Shown here: piece after piece, positions 1 through 12,617 of the stretch
Numbering within the stretch: the stretch's first letter is position 1
Layout of the letters: every line of letters starts with the position of its first letter
Source of the DNA: Tubiluchus corallicola
Taxonomy: Eukaryota > Priapulida > Priapulimorpha > Priapulimorphida > Tubiluchidae
NCBI GenBank assembly: GCA_030141605.1
Contig: JAQGDQ010000211.1
Span: forward strand, 317,533 to 381,532
Length of the DNA stretch: 64,000 nucleotides
Reading direction: 5' to 3'
Notes under the pieces: model-generated
Seen by the model: the letters and a program-made list of their open reading frames with translations, nothing else
Databases searched by the model: none
What the model was told of the DNA's origin: nothing
Position numbers and translations under genes: made by a program

Positions 1-261
1 TAAATTAAAAAAAAACATTTAATGACTCGTTTTGAATATCCGACATACGAACACGATGATACTTACTCAAATCATAATTTCATTTTTCTTAGACCTTACT
101 AAACTAGTTTATATTTTATTTTTGAATTTCTAGTTGCACTTATAATTTAGCTTGCACCAGACGCATTTGCCCAGAACAGTGTATGTTTTTATATGAACTA
201 ACACTGATTGTCTGTCTTTTATTATGATGGTCAATGTTTTTAAAATGGCAAATAAAGATTT

Positions 262-718
<457 letters not shown>

Positions 719-719
719 C

Positions 720-1394
720 TACAGTTATACTAATGCAAGTGGTTAACTTATTTAAGAAGCGAAGTACGTGCGCGTACACAACATTTTAATGCATTAAAAC
801 GAATAATTTAACCTACATTTCGGACGACGCCAAAAACAGTAATGATTCGGCAGATTAATGGGGCTTTTATAAAACACCGCAGGTGTTGAGTAACATCAAA
901 CGTACAATAAAACCGACTCGAAAGTACAGTTGAATGGCCTAATGCATGCAATTTGTCGTATTGGCAGTGAATAAAATGGGTTTGTTGTGTAAACTGCAGC
1001 GAGGCAAACTAGGGAAAACCAGAAGAAATTGACAAACTGATTATACGAAGCTTTGTGGCTTGGTTTAAACGTAGCAGATAAAATGCTTTTCGTGTCGGTT
1101 TTGTTATGTAAGCTTCCGAAATTGATGCTATTCCGAGCGAGAAATATGCAATCCTGACGCAGGAAGAATTAAGAAGCAATAAATCTCAAAATGCAGTGCA
1201 ATTTGTGCATGTATTCTTGCTGGAATGCATGCAATACTACTCTTTGAATGTATTTTGTAGCACCATTGCCAAAGTATGTTATTATCGTTATGATTGCGTA
1301 AGTCACAGGCTTAATAGGACCGGAGGCCACGCGAGGTCACAAGCTACAGCAGAAAATGAAGTTATGAACACATGTCCAGCCATAAAGCCCTAAA
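720..1394. other. No gene recognised
   Basis: Unique-looking AT-rich DNA between the (TAC)n array and the LINE; a 65-codon frame here has no recognisable feature. Confidence 0.6.
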
Positions 1395-2410
1395 TATATT
1401 TTTTATATACATATATAATCTTTATTTGGCATTAAAATACATTGATAAGCACTGAATAAAAACTTTACAGAGATGATCAATCAGTGTTAGTTAATAAAAA
1501 CTTACACTGCTAAAGGCAAGTGCGTCAGTGCAATCTAAACTACTGTGCAGTAATGGAAAGTAACGACGAATAAAATCAAACATATTTACAACTATGCACA
1601 AAAAATGAAAAAAATATGATTTAATTAATATGGCCGCGGATAAATAAATTCTGAATTAGTGTGTATGTTGTCGTACTGGTGTGTTGGTATTTCATATCTG
1701 GCTAATATTAGTGATTTTAATTTTGTTTTAAATGCTGATAGGGACTTGATTTGTTTAACCTGTAATGGTAGAGAATTCCAAAGTAGAATTGCTTGCTTGA
1801 TTACAGAGTTCGTTTCATAGTGGGTATTTGTCCTAATTTGTTTTAGATTGCTTGTTCTGGAATTAACGATAGGATTTGGAAAAAAGGTAAATTTGTTATT
1901 CTGGAATGGTTTGCTGATGTTGTTAATGTATTTAAATATAAAAAGCAGAGTAAAATATTCTTTGTGTGCTTCAATAATTGGGAATTTTAAAGTTTTTCTC
2001 AGGTTAGTTGTTGAAGCTTTGAATTGTTGTCTACATGTCTTACGTTTGTATGAGTACCAAGCTATCAATCTCAACGCATAGTTCTGAAGGACATTTAATT
2101 TTAAGTAATTTTCTCTTTTGATTTTTTGAAGTAGCGTACATGCATATAAGAAGTGTGGTATAACTAAAGTTTTATATATTAATGTCTTAGTTTGTTATGC
2201 TACGTGCCCTTTTACTTGTCGGAGATATGATGTGCTAGATGCCATTTCGTGTATATGGTATTAAAGTGTTCAACCCATGAAAGATTATTGTCTACCCGCA
2301 TGCCCAGAAATTTAACATTATTAGTTTGTTTGATTACAGCATTGTCTATTGTCAAAGTGGTTGATGATGCATCATTAGTATTTAATAAGGGTGACAGTAT
2401 CATGAATAGG
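1395..2410 (-). pseudogene. Dead 5'-truncated non-LTR retrotransposon (LINE), RT C-terminal part
   Basis: Minus-strand segments at 2403-2212 (VKFLGMRVDNNLSWVEHF) and 2074-1625 (ILLWNSLPLQVKQIKSLSAF) are the FLGxxxDxxLxW and LWNSLP motifs of LINE reverse transcriptase C-termini (CR1/L2/RTE-like). They lie in different frames, so the copy is frameshifted. The 3' end reads AATGCCAAATAAAGATT followed by TA-rich sequence. Confidence 0.8.
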
Positions 2411-2423
2411 CTAGTACATGCTG

Positions 2424-2760
2424 CAGCCTAGGGTCCCCCCAAGCTTTAGGGGCCCTAGAGTTTTGATAACAGAGGTAAAAATCTTTTTTTCACTATGGTT
2501 GTGTTGAAAAACGTGCTAATTTGGTTTGCAGTAAATAGTAAAATACTGGTATTTCTTAAAGAATATTTTTATTGTCAAACAAAAGAAGCTATTCTAGTTT
2601 ATGTAAAGAGTTTACAAAAAGTTTACTTCAAGCTATGTAAATATCGCTATATCACGATTAAAATATTCAAGACGGGTGCGGGGGAGTTAGAGGATGACTC
2701 CATCTGAGAGGGGCCCATAGTTTCATTAGCATGGGCCCCAAAAGGTCATAATCCGGCTCC
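2424..2760. mobile_element. Possible short transposon remnant with GGGCCC-rich ends
   Basis: The left part has GGGGCCCTAG and the right part GGGGCCCATAG and ATGGGCCCCAAAAGG, flanking AT-rich DNA. It resembles a MITE, but clean termini and target-site duplications were not identified. Confidence 0.3.
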
Positions 2761-3053
2761 ATATCCAGCGAAATATATTTTTTATCTATTTGACTTATTC
2801 TGACTTTAATTCAATACGCAAAGTACTATATAAAAGCAAACAAGTGATGCAGATTATAAAACTATAGACATAAGATAAAAAACTGCACAAGAGGAGTAGA
2901 GATTAATTTAAATAATAAATTAAGAGGTTAGTAATGTGTTACAATATTGGAAGTACAATGACTTATATCGAATGTCTGCATCAGTTATGCAGAATGAAAT
3001 CATACTGCTATTCACAATTCTACCTCTTAGGTGTATATTTACGCTTTAAGACC

Positions 3054-3730
3054 TTAAAACACAAGAAAACCTTCCACTTACATAGAGCTTCAAAATTCGT
3101 CTTGTAATTTTATATCACCTACATTCTGCAGGGCTTACGTCGGCAGTAACGCTGTATAAAACTTGTAAATTTAAACTAATTCGATGACCGTTAGGTGCAG
3201 CCATTTTAATGGTAGGTCGTTTGAGACAAGTTTTGATAACATTAAATAAAGTTTGAAAAAATAATCAAAGCATTCGTAGCATACATGTTACCAACTGAGT
3301 AAAATTTTAAATTACTGTATCTTGTCAATATGATTGAAATACTTTTTTGGCTAGTGAGCGGCGCACCCTGTAGGGTGAGTCAGCGATATTTTACCAATTG
3401 GCACGAAAATTTTAAATTATTATTTCCAGATACATAAGTCTTTCCAGCAGGTAAGCGAAATGCTGAGTAATATAACTTTGCATGGAAAGTTTTTCAGGAC
3501 ATAGTTTAACATTTCCCTTTCTTCCCCTGATTTACATTGTGCATATATGACGTCATGTAATGGAGCGGTCGGAACAGTTTTGCGGGAGATTTAAAATGAA
3601 GACAAACAAATGAAGACAACGTATTCCTTTCAACGCGAATACGATATGTGCATAAAATTGTTGTAAATTAATAATTTTTAAGGCGATTTTTCTGAAACCA
3701 ACTTCATTTACCCCTTTTCTTGTCCTTTAA
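3054..3730 (+). mobile_element. MITE family A, copy 1 (TTAA-flanked)
   Basis: A nonautonomous DNA transposon with ends TTAA-AACACAAGAAAAC and CTTTTCTTGTCCT-TTAA, imperfect inverted repeats of about 16 bp. TTAA duplications suggest a piggyBac- or Kolobok-type source. Full-length and unexpanded; closely similar to 51145-51821. Confidence 0.8.
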
Positions 3731-4136
3731 AGTAATCAGTATAATTCATGCAACTATTTTTAGCGATAGATGGCGTCTGTTGACATTCCTTGTGAAGCGG
3801 GTGAGGTTGTAACTAACAGAGCAATAATCTTCTGCTAAACAATTCCATAGAGAAGAAGTCCGATATAAAACTGAATTAATAAGCAGGCTAAAGCAGTGGA
3901 TAAAGTCAATCTGTTGAAGTACGTTGCTTGGAAATGTGTAGATTGGCTACATTTTCTGAAATAACTGAATAAAAGATGTAAAATCTGTAAGATTTGTCAC
4001 TCATCGGCTGTCTCAGCCCAAGCTGTTGCCAAACACGTGACTTTATCAGCATAAATTATGCCAGGCTTTTTTGTAACGTGGAATCTTAGAGCGTAATTAT
4101 GTACAAGACGTCACGGTGTGAACGAAGCTTTGTGAC

Positions 4137-4515
4137 ACTTCCTTCCTGTCTGCGATAAGAGGATGAGATATGTGGTCAACAGGAAGCTGTCCTGCTTAGC
4201 ATGTTGATGACACAGAAGATGGTCTTTATCGCAGAATAATCTGGAATAACTCGGGGTTATTGACATTGTCCATGTAAGAATGATGACGATAGCAATGGCG
4301 ATGACCACAATGGCGAAGGGTATTGCAGACACTTCCGTCCTGTCTGTGGTAAGAGGATGACATATATGGTCAACAGGAAACTGTCCTGCTTAGCATGTTG
4401 ATGACATAGACGATGGTCTTTATCGCGGAATAATCTGTAATAACTCCAGGTTGTTGACATTGTCCATGTAAGAATGATGACGATGACCACAATGGTATTG
4501 TAGACTTCAGTGACA
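4137..4515 (+). repeat. Tandem duplication of a 193-bp unit leading into (GAT)n
   Basis: 4137-4329 (starting CACTTCCTTCCTGTCTG) is repeated from 4330 with few changes and runs directly into the GAT tract. Confidence 0.8.
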
Positions 4516-4667
4516 CTAGTAATTGTGGAGGCTGTTATGATGATAATGGCGATGATGATGATGATGGTGCTGATGATGATGATGATGATGATGGTGCTGC
4601 TGCTGATGATGATGGTGATGATGATGACGGCGATGATGATTATGATGATGATGATGATCTTGATGAT

Positions 4668-4699
<32 letters not shown>

Positions 4700-4925
4700 C
4701 GACGACAACGATGACGATGATGATGCATGACGATGATGATGACGACGACGACCACGATGATGATGATGATGATGGCGATGATGATGATGGCGTGGATGAT
4801 GATGATGACAACGACGACGACGACGACGACGATGATGATGATGATGTTGACGATGATGATGATGCATGACGATGATGATGACGACGACGACCACGATGAT
4901 GATGATGATGATGGCGTGGATAATG
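4516..4925 (+). repeat. (GAT/GAC)n imperfect microsatellite
   Basis: About 400 bp of GAT, GAC and GGC triplets with an internal block (CATGACGATGATGATGACG) duplicated at about 4727 and 4864. Frames encode Asp, Met or His runs and are not genes. Confidence 0.9.
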
Positions 4926-6206
4926 ACGGTTATAGTTATGTAGTGACAGTGAAAATGACTGCTACTGAGAGACGCAAGTTTGCACCACATTCTTGTAATT
5001 TGCATTAAAAGACAGGCTTGTTGTTAAACGTACAAAATTATATAAGTTTATAAGTAACATAAGTAAATAATAATAAATTACTCTACATTGCATTGCAAAC
5101 AAAGAACAAAACAGATTTAATCAACAATGAAAGAGGCAAAATTCCCTTACAAAGGAATACAGAACAAATATCAATTAACTCATGCAATTAACATAAATAA
5201 TTATCACAACAATATTACATAAAGTTAGTGATAATAGTACATATAGTAGTACATATAATAACTCTTTACACAATTGTCTTTGGATTTTACTGATTCCTAG
5301 TCTGAAAGGCGGATTCCAGAAAAGGCACAATAATCTTGTGTAATTCGATATCTTGATTATTCGTTATAAAGACAAATTTATCATTGTCATTTGATGTGGC
5401 AGAAAATGCAAGAAAATTTTATTAAAAAGTGGCAATTTATCATCCAGATAAAGAACATTACACGAGTAAGTGATATGTTTGTGTGACTTAGCTATTCCCG
5501 GGGGTTCATATTAATATTAAGCCTCTAGTAGCAATCATGCTTGCGCCGGAAGACGCAGTATGAACGGCATATCATCATTTCCGCAATTACGACTCGGGTT
5601 TCATTAAACTGAGCGGCGTGTCTCTATCATCAGCAGCACAATGGCAGGTAAAATACGCGCTATTGTGAAGCCCGTGTTGATAAGAGTATGATTCGTTACA
5701 ATCGGAGTTTATCGCGCAAAAATTGGCTTCGTGAAAGAAGCAGGAAGCCATGCAGTGAGGTAGATTAGGAGGGGGGGAAAGACTTCCTGCAGAAATGGGT
5801 AATTCATCAGCCGACAACTTATAAGTGGAGATGAATTTTGATCGTAATGAACATCGTAAAAACGATATTGTTTCAAGGTTTCATTTTATCTTCCGTCTTC
5901 TTTGTGTGTTTCTTGAGTACCTGGGGGAAATTGTTCGTCTACGGAGATGAGAGTAATAAAATGAAAAGGAAAAAAACCGGTAAAGTAGAAAAAATGTGCA
6001 GTGATACACAGTGAAAACAGTTAAAGTGGAAGAAGAGAGTGATGAGGGAACAGACAACTACTTTGCAAACCAGGAGAGGATTTGTTGGAAACATAGATAG
6101 TTTGTTTTATTAAAGGGTCAATTTAAAGTAACGTTAAAGGCAATTTTAAAGTACGCCCTAAAGAACTTTATGGAAACTATTAATATTATTATTATTGTTA
6201 TTATAG

Positions 6207-6208
<2 letters not shown>
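4926..6208. other. No gene recognised
   Basis: AT-rich, with a possible retroelement 3' end near 5,030-5,110. A slightly GC-richer stretch at 5,550-5,820 has no interpretable frame. Confidence 0.5.
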
Positions 6209-6274
<66 letters not shown>

Positions 6275-6392
6275 CAACAACAACAACAACAACAACATCA
6301 TCAACAATAATAATAATAATAATAGTAATAATAATAATAATAATAATGTTGTTGTTGTTGTTATTGTTGTTATTATTATTGTTGTTATTATC
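6209..6392. repeat. (AAT/AAC)n followed by (GTT/ATT)n, self-complementary
   Basis: A+C-type triplets up to about 6345 switch abruptly to the complementary G+T type, so a single strand could fold into a long hairpin. Directly adjoins the 18-bp minisatellite. Confidence 0.85.
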
Positions 6393-6399
6393 AAGTAAA

Positions 6400-7372
6400 A
6401 TATCTACATCGAGTAAAGGATCTACATCGAGTAAAGGATCTACATCGAGTAAAGGATCTACATCAAGTAAAAGATCTACATCAAGTAAAGGATCTACATC
6501 AAGTAAAAGATCTACATCAAGTAAAGGATCTACATCAAGTGAAAGATCTACATCAAGTAAAGGATCTACATCAAGTGAAAGATCTACATCAAGTAAAAGA
6601 TCTACATCAAGTAAAGGATCTACATCAAGTAAAGGATCTACATCAAGTAAAAGATCTACATCAAGTAAAGGATCTACATCAAGTAAAGGATCTACATCAA
6701 GTAAAGGATCTACATCGAGTAAAAGATCTACATCAAGTAAAAGATCTACATCAAGTAAAGAATCTACATCAAGTAAAGGATCTACATCAAGTAAAAGATC
6801 TACATCAAGTAAAGGATCTACATCAAGTAAAGGATCTACATCAAGTAAAGGATCTACATCAAGTAAAGGATCTACATCGAGTAAAAGATCTACATCAAGT
6901 AAAGGATCTACATCAAGTAAAAGATCTACATCAAGTAAAGGATCTACATCAAGTAAAAGATCTACATCAAGTAAAGAATCTACATCAAGTAAAGGATCTA
7001 CATCAAGTAAAAGAAATACATCAAGTAAAGGATCTACATCAAGTAAAGGATCTACATCAAGTAAAGGATCTACATCAAGTAAAAGATCTACATCAAGTAA
7101 AGAATCTACATCAAGTAAAGGATCTACATCAAGTAAAAGAAATACATCAAGTAAAGGATCTACATCAAGTAAAGGATCTACATCAAGTAAAGGATCTACA
7201 TCAAGTAAAAGATCTACATCAAGTAAAGAATCTACATCAAGTAAAGGATCTACATCAAGTAAAAGATCTACATCAAGTAAAGGATCTACATCAAGTAAAG
7301 GATCTACATCAAGTAAAGGATCTACATCAAGTAAAGGATCTACATCAAGTAAAGGATCTACATCAAGTAGAA
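6400..7372 (+). repeat. 18-bp minisatellite, ~54 units, with 126-bp higher-order repeat
   Basis: The unit is TCTACATCAAGTAAAGGA, with variants mainly GGA/AGA/GAA and a rare AAATAC. The GAATCT variant recurs at 6976, 7102 and 7228, exactly 126 bp (seven units) apart. Two plus-strand frames are open (STSSKG and DLHQVK repeats), but no signal peptide, other domain or gene context supports translation. Confidence 0.9.
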
Positions 7373-7888
7373 TCTACAAGAAGCACTTCCTGCTGTTCTA
7401 TTACAGAACACAGAACAGTTAGTCTTAATTAATTTCCGCACAAGCTTAGAATAAGCTGCCATTAGTTTCGCATTACTCTTGTTAATCATTTTTCCTTTAT
7501 CCACCTTTTAATACGTGTTTCAATGTGTTTCTGGCTGTATAAGAGGTTTTACACAAGGTGCCTGTATAGTTAAGTTCTTGATTAAGGTGGCAGAGCAGAT
7601 GTTAATGAGGATAAAATACAGCTTCACTTGACCTACTGAAGTGGATTGTGTTTCTGGCGCATGCGCAGCATCTGTGAATTTTTGTCACTGTCAATATTCA
7701 GATTTGGTGTATGAAGAAAGGAAATTGCTACGTAATTAACAGTTTTAGATTTTTTTTGCTCTAAGGATTGAAAAAAACAAGGCACAGCCATTTCCTGTCT
7801 TTAGTTTGGTTTTCTCTCCTCGATCCGTTTTTTGACGCCATTTCCCTTCTTCTCGTTTCTCCTCCCCTCTCTTTATCTTCACTTTCTC

Positions 7889-8235
<347 letters not shown>

Positions 8236-8579
8236 CGCATGTATACTTTCTACTTCAAACTCTTCTGTTGTTATTTTCTGTCGCTCCCATTCCCCTCTCT
8301 CTAAGACACTAACCCTCCATACTTTCCTTTAGCTTCTCTTTTGCTTTTGTCGAAGCCTTTCATTTGACTCGTGGTGACATTAACTTTTATTATTTGCAAT
8401 AACCTGTGAAACTCATATTAAATGCAATGTAAACGTATAGACGCCTTGCTTAAGGCAATTATAAAACACGTGCTTATTGTAGCTTGAATGTCAACGTTTT
8501 GTAAAAACAGACTCTCTGATATTAGAGTAAGCGAAATCTTGTCATTTCGTCTCTCTGAACTCTGAAGGACTTTTGAAAA

Positions 8580-8910
8580 ACTTAAAATTTAGCTTTTTTT
8601 GAAGTATTTCTCGTGGTCTTAGTAGCAGAACTCGAACTTCATATCAGTGCGATTAGAGGTTTAGCTTTTTTGTTGAAAGAGTCTTTTTGGTCTTTTAACT
8701 CACTTTGCTGAAAAGCTACTAGAAATTCTCTTTCTAAAAAAGATGAATATTAATTTTTTTCTTAAAATATTTTTTACTTTCAGTTGCTGAGTTAAAATTT
8801 GCTTAAAATTTCACTGGCAAAGTGTTATAGATCATCTCAGCTTTTTTCTGGAAATATTTCTTTTACTCGTGGCTGTAGAACCTGAGCTTGAAATTTTATT
8901 GGCCTTTATA
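8580..8910 (+). repeat. Decayed monomers of the 81-bp satellite
   Basis: Scattered matches to the array at 9.3-11.0 kb (GCTACTAGAAATT, AGCTTGAAATTTTA, CTCAGC). Older, diverged units outside the homogenised core. Confidence 0.45.
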
Positions 8911-9299
8911 AGTTCTGTCTTCTTTTTCACCAGGCCAGAGATGATTTATTGTAAATAAATCTCTGTTCTCGCTTATAACGTAAATGTTTACCGTCTTGCA
9001 GGAAATGAACTCGTACGTCTGTTCCTGCACGGGAACCCTACCCTAGATAGTTCCGTGAGCACTGAAATTTTTGTAGCAGTGCAGTCTTTTGTTGCAAACA
9101 CTAAGCGCTTTAAATCATTCTATCACTGCTTACTCATCGTACGTAGTATTGTTTATAATTATTGCAACGTTTCTTGTACATTGTGGTCACCATTGTTCTG
9201 CATCTGTCTAGCCGCTAGCGTTTTGCCCCCACTAGGGGACAGCAGCTGTGAAGCTGTGTGCTTCAAACCTAATTTGTCAATTACATTTTCAATAAAATC

Positions 9300-11030
9300 T
9301 TGTTTAAACCCAATTTCACTGGTAAAGCTAGTAGGAATTCAGTGTTTTTCTTGAAATATTCTTCTTAATCTCAGAAGCACAATGTGAGCTTGAAATTTCA
9401 CTGGTAAAGCTACTAGAAATCAGCGTTTTTCCCGAAATATTGTTCTTAGTTTCAGCAACGTAATGTGAGCTTGAAATCACTGGTAAAGCTACCAGGAATT
9501 CAGTGTTTTTCTTGAAATATTCTTCTTAGTCCCTGCAGCATTGTGAGCTTGAAATTTCACCGGTAAAGTTACTAGGAATTCAGTGTTTTTCTTGAAATAT
9601 TTTTTATAATCTCAGCAGCACAATGTGAGCTTGAAATTTTACTGGTAAAACTACCAGGAATTCGGTGTTTTTCTTGAAACATTCTTCTTAGTCTCAGCAG
9701 CATAATGTGAGCTTGAAATTTCACTCGTAAAACTACTAGGAATTCACCGTTTTTCTTGAAATATTTTTTATAATCTCAGAAGCCCAATGTGAGCTTGAAA
9801 TTTCACTGGTAAAGCTACTAGAAATCAGCGTTTTTCCCGAAATATTGTTCTTAGTTTCAGCAACGTAATGTGAGCTTGAAATCACTGGTAAAGCTACCAG
9901 GAATTCAGTGTTTTTCTTGAAATATTCTTCTTAGTCCCTGCAGCATTGTGAGCTTGGAATTTCACTGGTAAAGTTACTAGGAATTCAGTGTTTTTCTTGA
10001 AATATTTTTTATAATCTCAGCAGCACAATGTGAGCTTGAAATTTTACTGGTAAAACTACCAGGAATTCGGTGTTTTTCTTGAAACATTCTTCTTAGTCTC
10101 AGCAGCATAATGTGAGCTTGAAATTTCACTCGTAAAACTACTAGGAATTCAGTGTTTTTCTTGAAATATTCCTCTTAATCTCAGAAGCACAATGTGAGCT
10201 TGAAATTTCACTGGTAAAGCTACTAGAAATCAGCGTTTTTCCCGAAATATTGTTCTTAGTTTCAGCAACGTAATGTGAGCTTGAAATCACTGATAAAGCT
10301 ACCAGGAATTCAGTGTTTTTCTTGAAATATTCTTCTTAGTCCCTGCAGCATTGTGAGCTTGAAATTTCACTGGTAAAGTTACTAGGAATTCAGTGTTTTT
10401 CTTGAAATATTTTTTACAATCTCAGCAGCACAATGTGAGCTTGAAATTTTACTGGTAAAACTACCAGGAATTCGGTGTTTTTCTTGAAATATTCTTCTTA
10501 GTCTCAGCAGCACAATGTGAGCTTGAAATTTCACTCGTAAAACTACTAGGAATTCAGCGTTTTTCTTGAAATATTTTTTATAATCTCAGAAGCCCAATGT
10601 GAGCTTGAAATTTCACTAGTAAAGCTACTAGGAATTCAGCGTTTTTCTTTAAATATTCATCATAAACTCAGCACCTCAATGTTAGCTTGAAATTTCACTG
10701 GTAAAGCTACTAGGAATTCACCGTTTTTCTTGAAATATTTTTTATAATCTCAGAAGCCCAATGTGAGCTTGAAATTTCACTGATAAAGCTACTAGGAATT
10801 CAGCGTTTTTCTTTAAATATTCTTCTTAATCTCAGCAGCACAATGTGAGCTTGAAATTTCACTGGTAAAGCTACTAGGAATTCAGCATTTTTCTTTAAAT
10901 ATTCTTCTTAATCTCAGAAGCACAAGGCGAACTTGAAATTTCACTGGTAAAACTACTGGGAATTCAGCGTTTTTCTTGAAATATTCTTCTTAATCTCAAC
11001 AGCACAAGGCGAACTTGAAATTTCGCTGTC
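9300..11030 (+). repeat. ~81-bp satellite with 405-bp (5-mer) higher-order repeat
   Basis: About 21 monomers built on TGTGAGCTTGAAATTTCACTGG, TAAAGCTACTAGGAATTCAG and TTTTTCTTGAAATATTCTTC. The variant CAGCGTTTTTCCCG occurs at 9421, 9826 and 10231, exactly 405 bp apart, showing a five-monomer higher-order unit present about three times. Confidence 0.93.
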
Positions 11031-11519
11031 AGAACGCTGTGAAATAGAAAGTTGCGAATCGATCGCCTGACAATTTGATGAGCTGATCATATTTCCGCCG
11101 CCGGAGATTAGAAAATTCAAAATATTGAAAAAAAATCAAGAATTTTTCAGCACGACTGAGCAGTTGAAGGGAAACCGAATATGTAGTAAATCATTTCATA
11201 TTCAGTCGGCCATTTTATAGCGTTGGGAAAACTGCTTCAAAGGTTTGAAAACGATTTCAGTTTTCCGCTGAGTTTGATATTAAAGCAGACTCCATTTTGA
11301 AGAATGAATGATCATATGTTTTGCATAATGGTCTGATACCGTTGTGTGACACACGTATAATATTTTTGTCAATTATATTGCGCAATACTACACAGCGTCT
11401 ATACGTGTTATTGTAGGTAGCGCGATTATATTGTGCAATATTTCTTTTGTGTGATATCACGTACGCAAAAATATTGCATAGTATACTTGTCGGTGCTAAT
11501 GTACAATATTGTCTATTCT

Positions 11520-11900
11520 CTTTTTTCCTTTCTTTTTCCTTCTCTTTTCTCTTCTTTTCTTTTCTTCTCTTCTCTTCTCTTCTCTTCTCTTCTCTTCTCT
11601 TCTCTTCTCTTCTCTTCTCTTCTCTTCTCTTCTCTTCTCTTCTCTTCTCTTCTCTTCTCTTCTCTTCTCGATTCTTCTCGTTTCTTTTCTTCTCTTTCTT
11701 CCCTTCCCTTCTCCTCCCTTCTCTTCTCTTCTCTCCTCCTCTCCTCTTCCCTTCTCTCCTCTCCTCTCCTCTCCTCTCCTCTTCTCTCCTCTTCTCTTCT
11801 CTTCTCTTCTCTTCTCTCCTCTCCTCTCCTCTCCTCTCCTCTCCTTTTCTCTCCTCTCATTTCCTTTTCCTTTTTTTCTTTTTCTTTTCACTTTTTGTTT
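11520..11900 (+). repeat. (TTCTC)n/(TCTCC)n pyrimidine tract
   Basis: About 380 bp almost free of purines on the plus strand, first TTCTC pentamers and then TCTCC variants. Frames through it (Ser/Leu/Phe or Glu/Arg runs) are artefacts. Confidence 0.9.
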
Positions 11901-12416
11901 TTTCTTCCTCTTTTCCTTCTTTTTTGGTTTTTCATTTTTTACGACTTTTTCGTTTATCTTTGTTTAGCTTTTTCTTTCTTCTGTGTTTTCTTTCATTGTT
12001 TTTTTCTTCTCTCCTTTTCTCTAATTTCTTCAAGCCTAGAAACCTACATAACCTTTTAAAGCATTAAGATTTTACGTTAAAAACCTTCACTAGGTGCAAG
12101 CGCAGATTACAACTTTTTTACTACAAATTCGTGCTGCAAAATTCATTAGCTGCGAGTGAAAAAAACGTGTACTTGTCCTTTAACTGTTTATAAATATCCA
12201 CGAAACGCTGCTTTTTTTGACAAAATATATGTACTTTACATGCATTATGACTAAATTACATTTTTTGCTTTTAGGTTCAGACGTCCTTAAGAAGAAGAAA
12301 ATTCCATGCGGCATTGTTAACAAGATTTAGTGCACTAAGATCGGGAAACGTTAGACATCGTTAAGACCTACCTAATCCTTCTGAAAGACCAGTCTTAATA
12401 CGTTAATTAGTGCCGC

Positions 12417-12430
12417 GTTCCCATAGCAAC
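12417..12430 (+). promoter_or_regulatory. X-box-like RFX site upstream of the GPCR
   Basis: GTTCCCATAGCAAC fits the relaxed RFX/X-box consensus RYYNYY-N2-RRNRAC. It lies 187 bp before the GPCR start codon in a locally GC-richer stretch (about 12,410-12,620) that looks like promoter or 5' UTR. RFX sites of this form mark genes of ciliated cells in many animals. Function here is inferred; one 14-bp match can arise by chance. Confidence 0.4.
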
Positions 12431-12617
12431 GCGGACAGCTTTTCGGCGAGAGGCACGAGAGCGTAAGACTTTTGAGTGATTGGATGAATGTGAAATTCGT
12501 CAGGAAGCTTGCCCACTAATGGCAACAAAATCCTTTGTTGACTGTCATGTGCCATCGTTTGCTGCACAATAATTGCAAAAGTGCTCGTGGATGTTGACAA
12601 GTTTCTACCGTTGAACT

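Noticed and set aside
4510-5005. Asp-, His- and Met-rich open frames
   Set aside because: Artefacts of the GAT/GAC tract; no start context or domain.
11433-12067. Ser/Leu/Phe and Glu/Arg-rich open frames up to 208 codons
   Set aside because: The TTCTC repeat has few stops in any frame.
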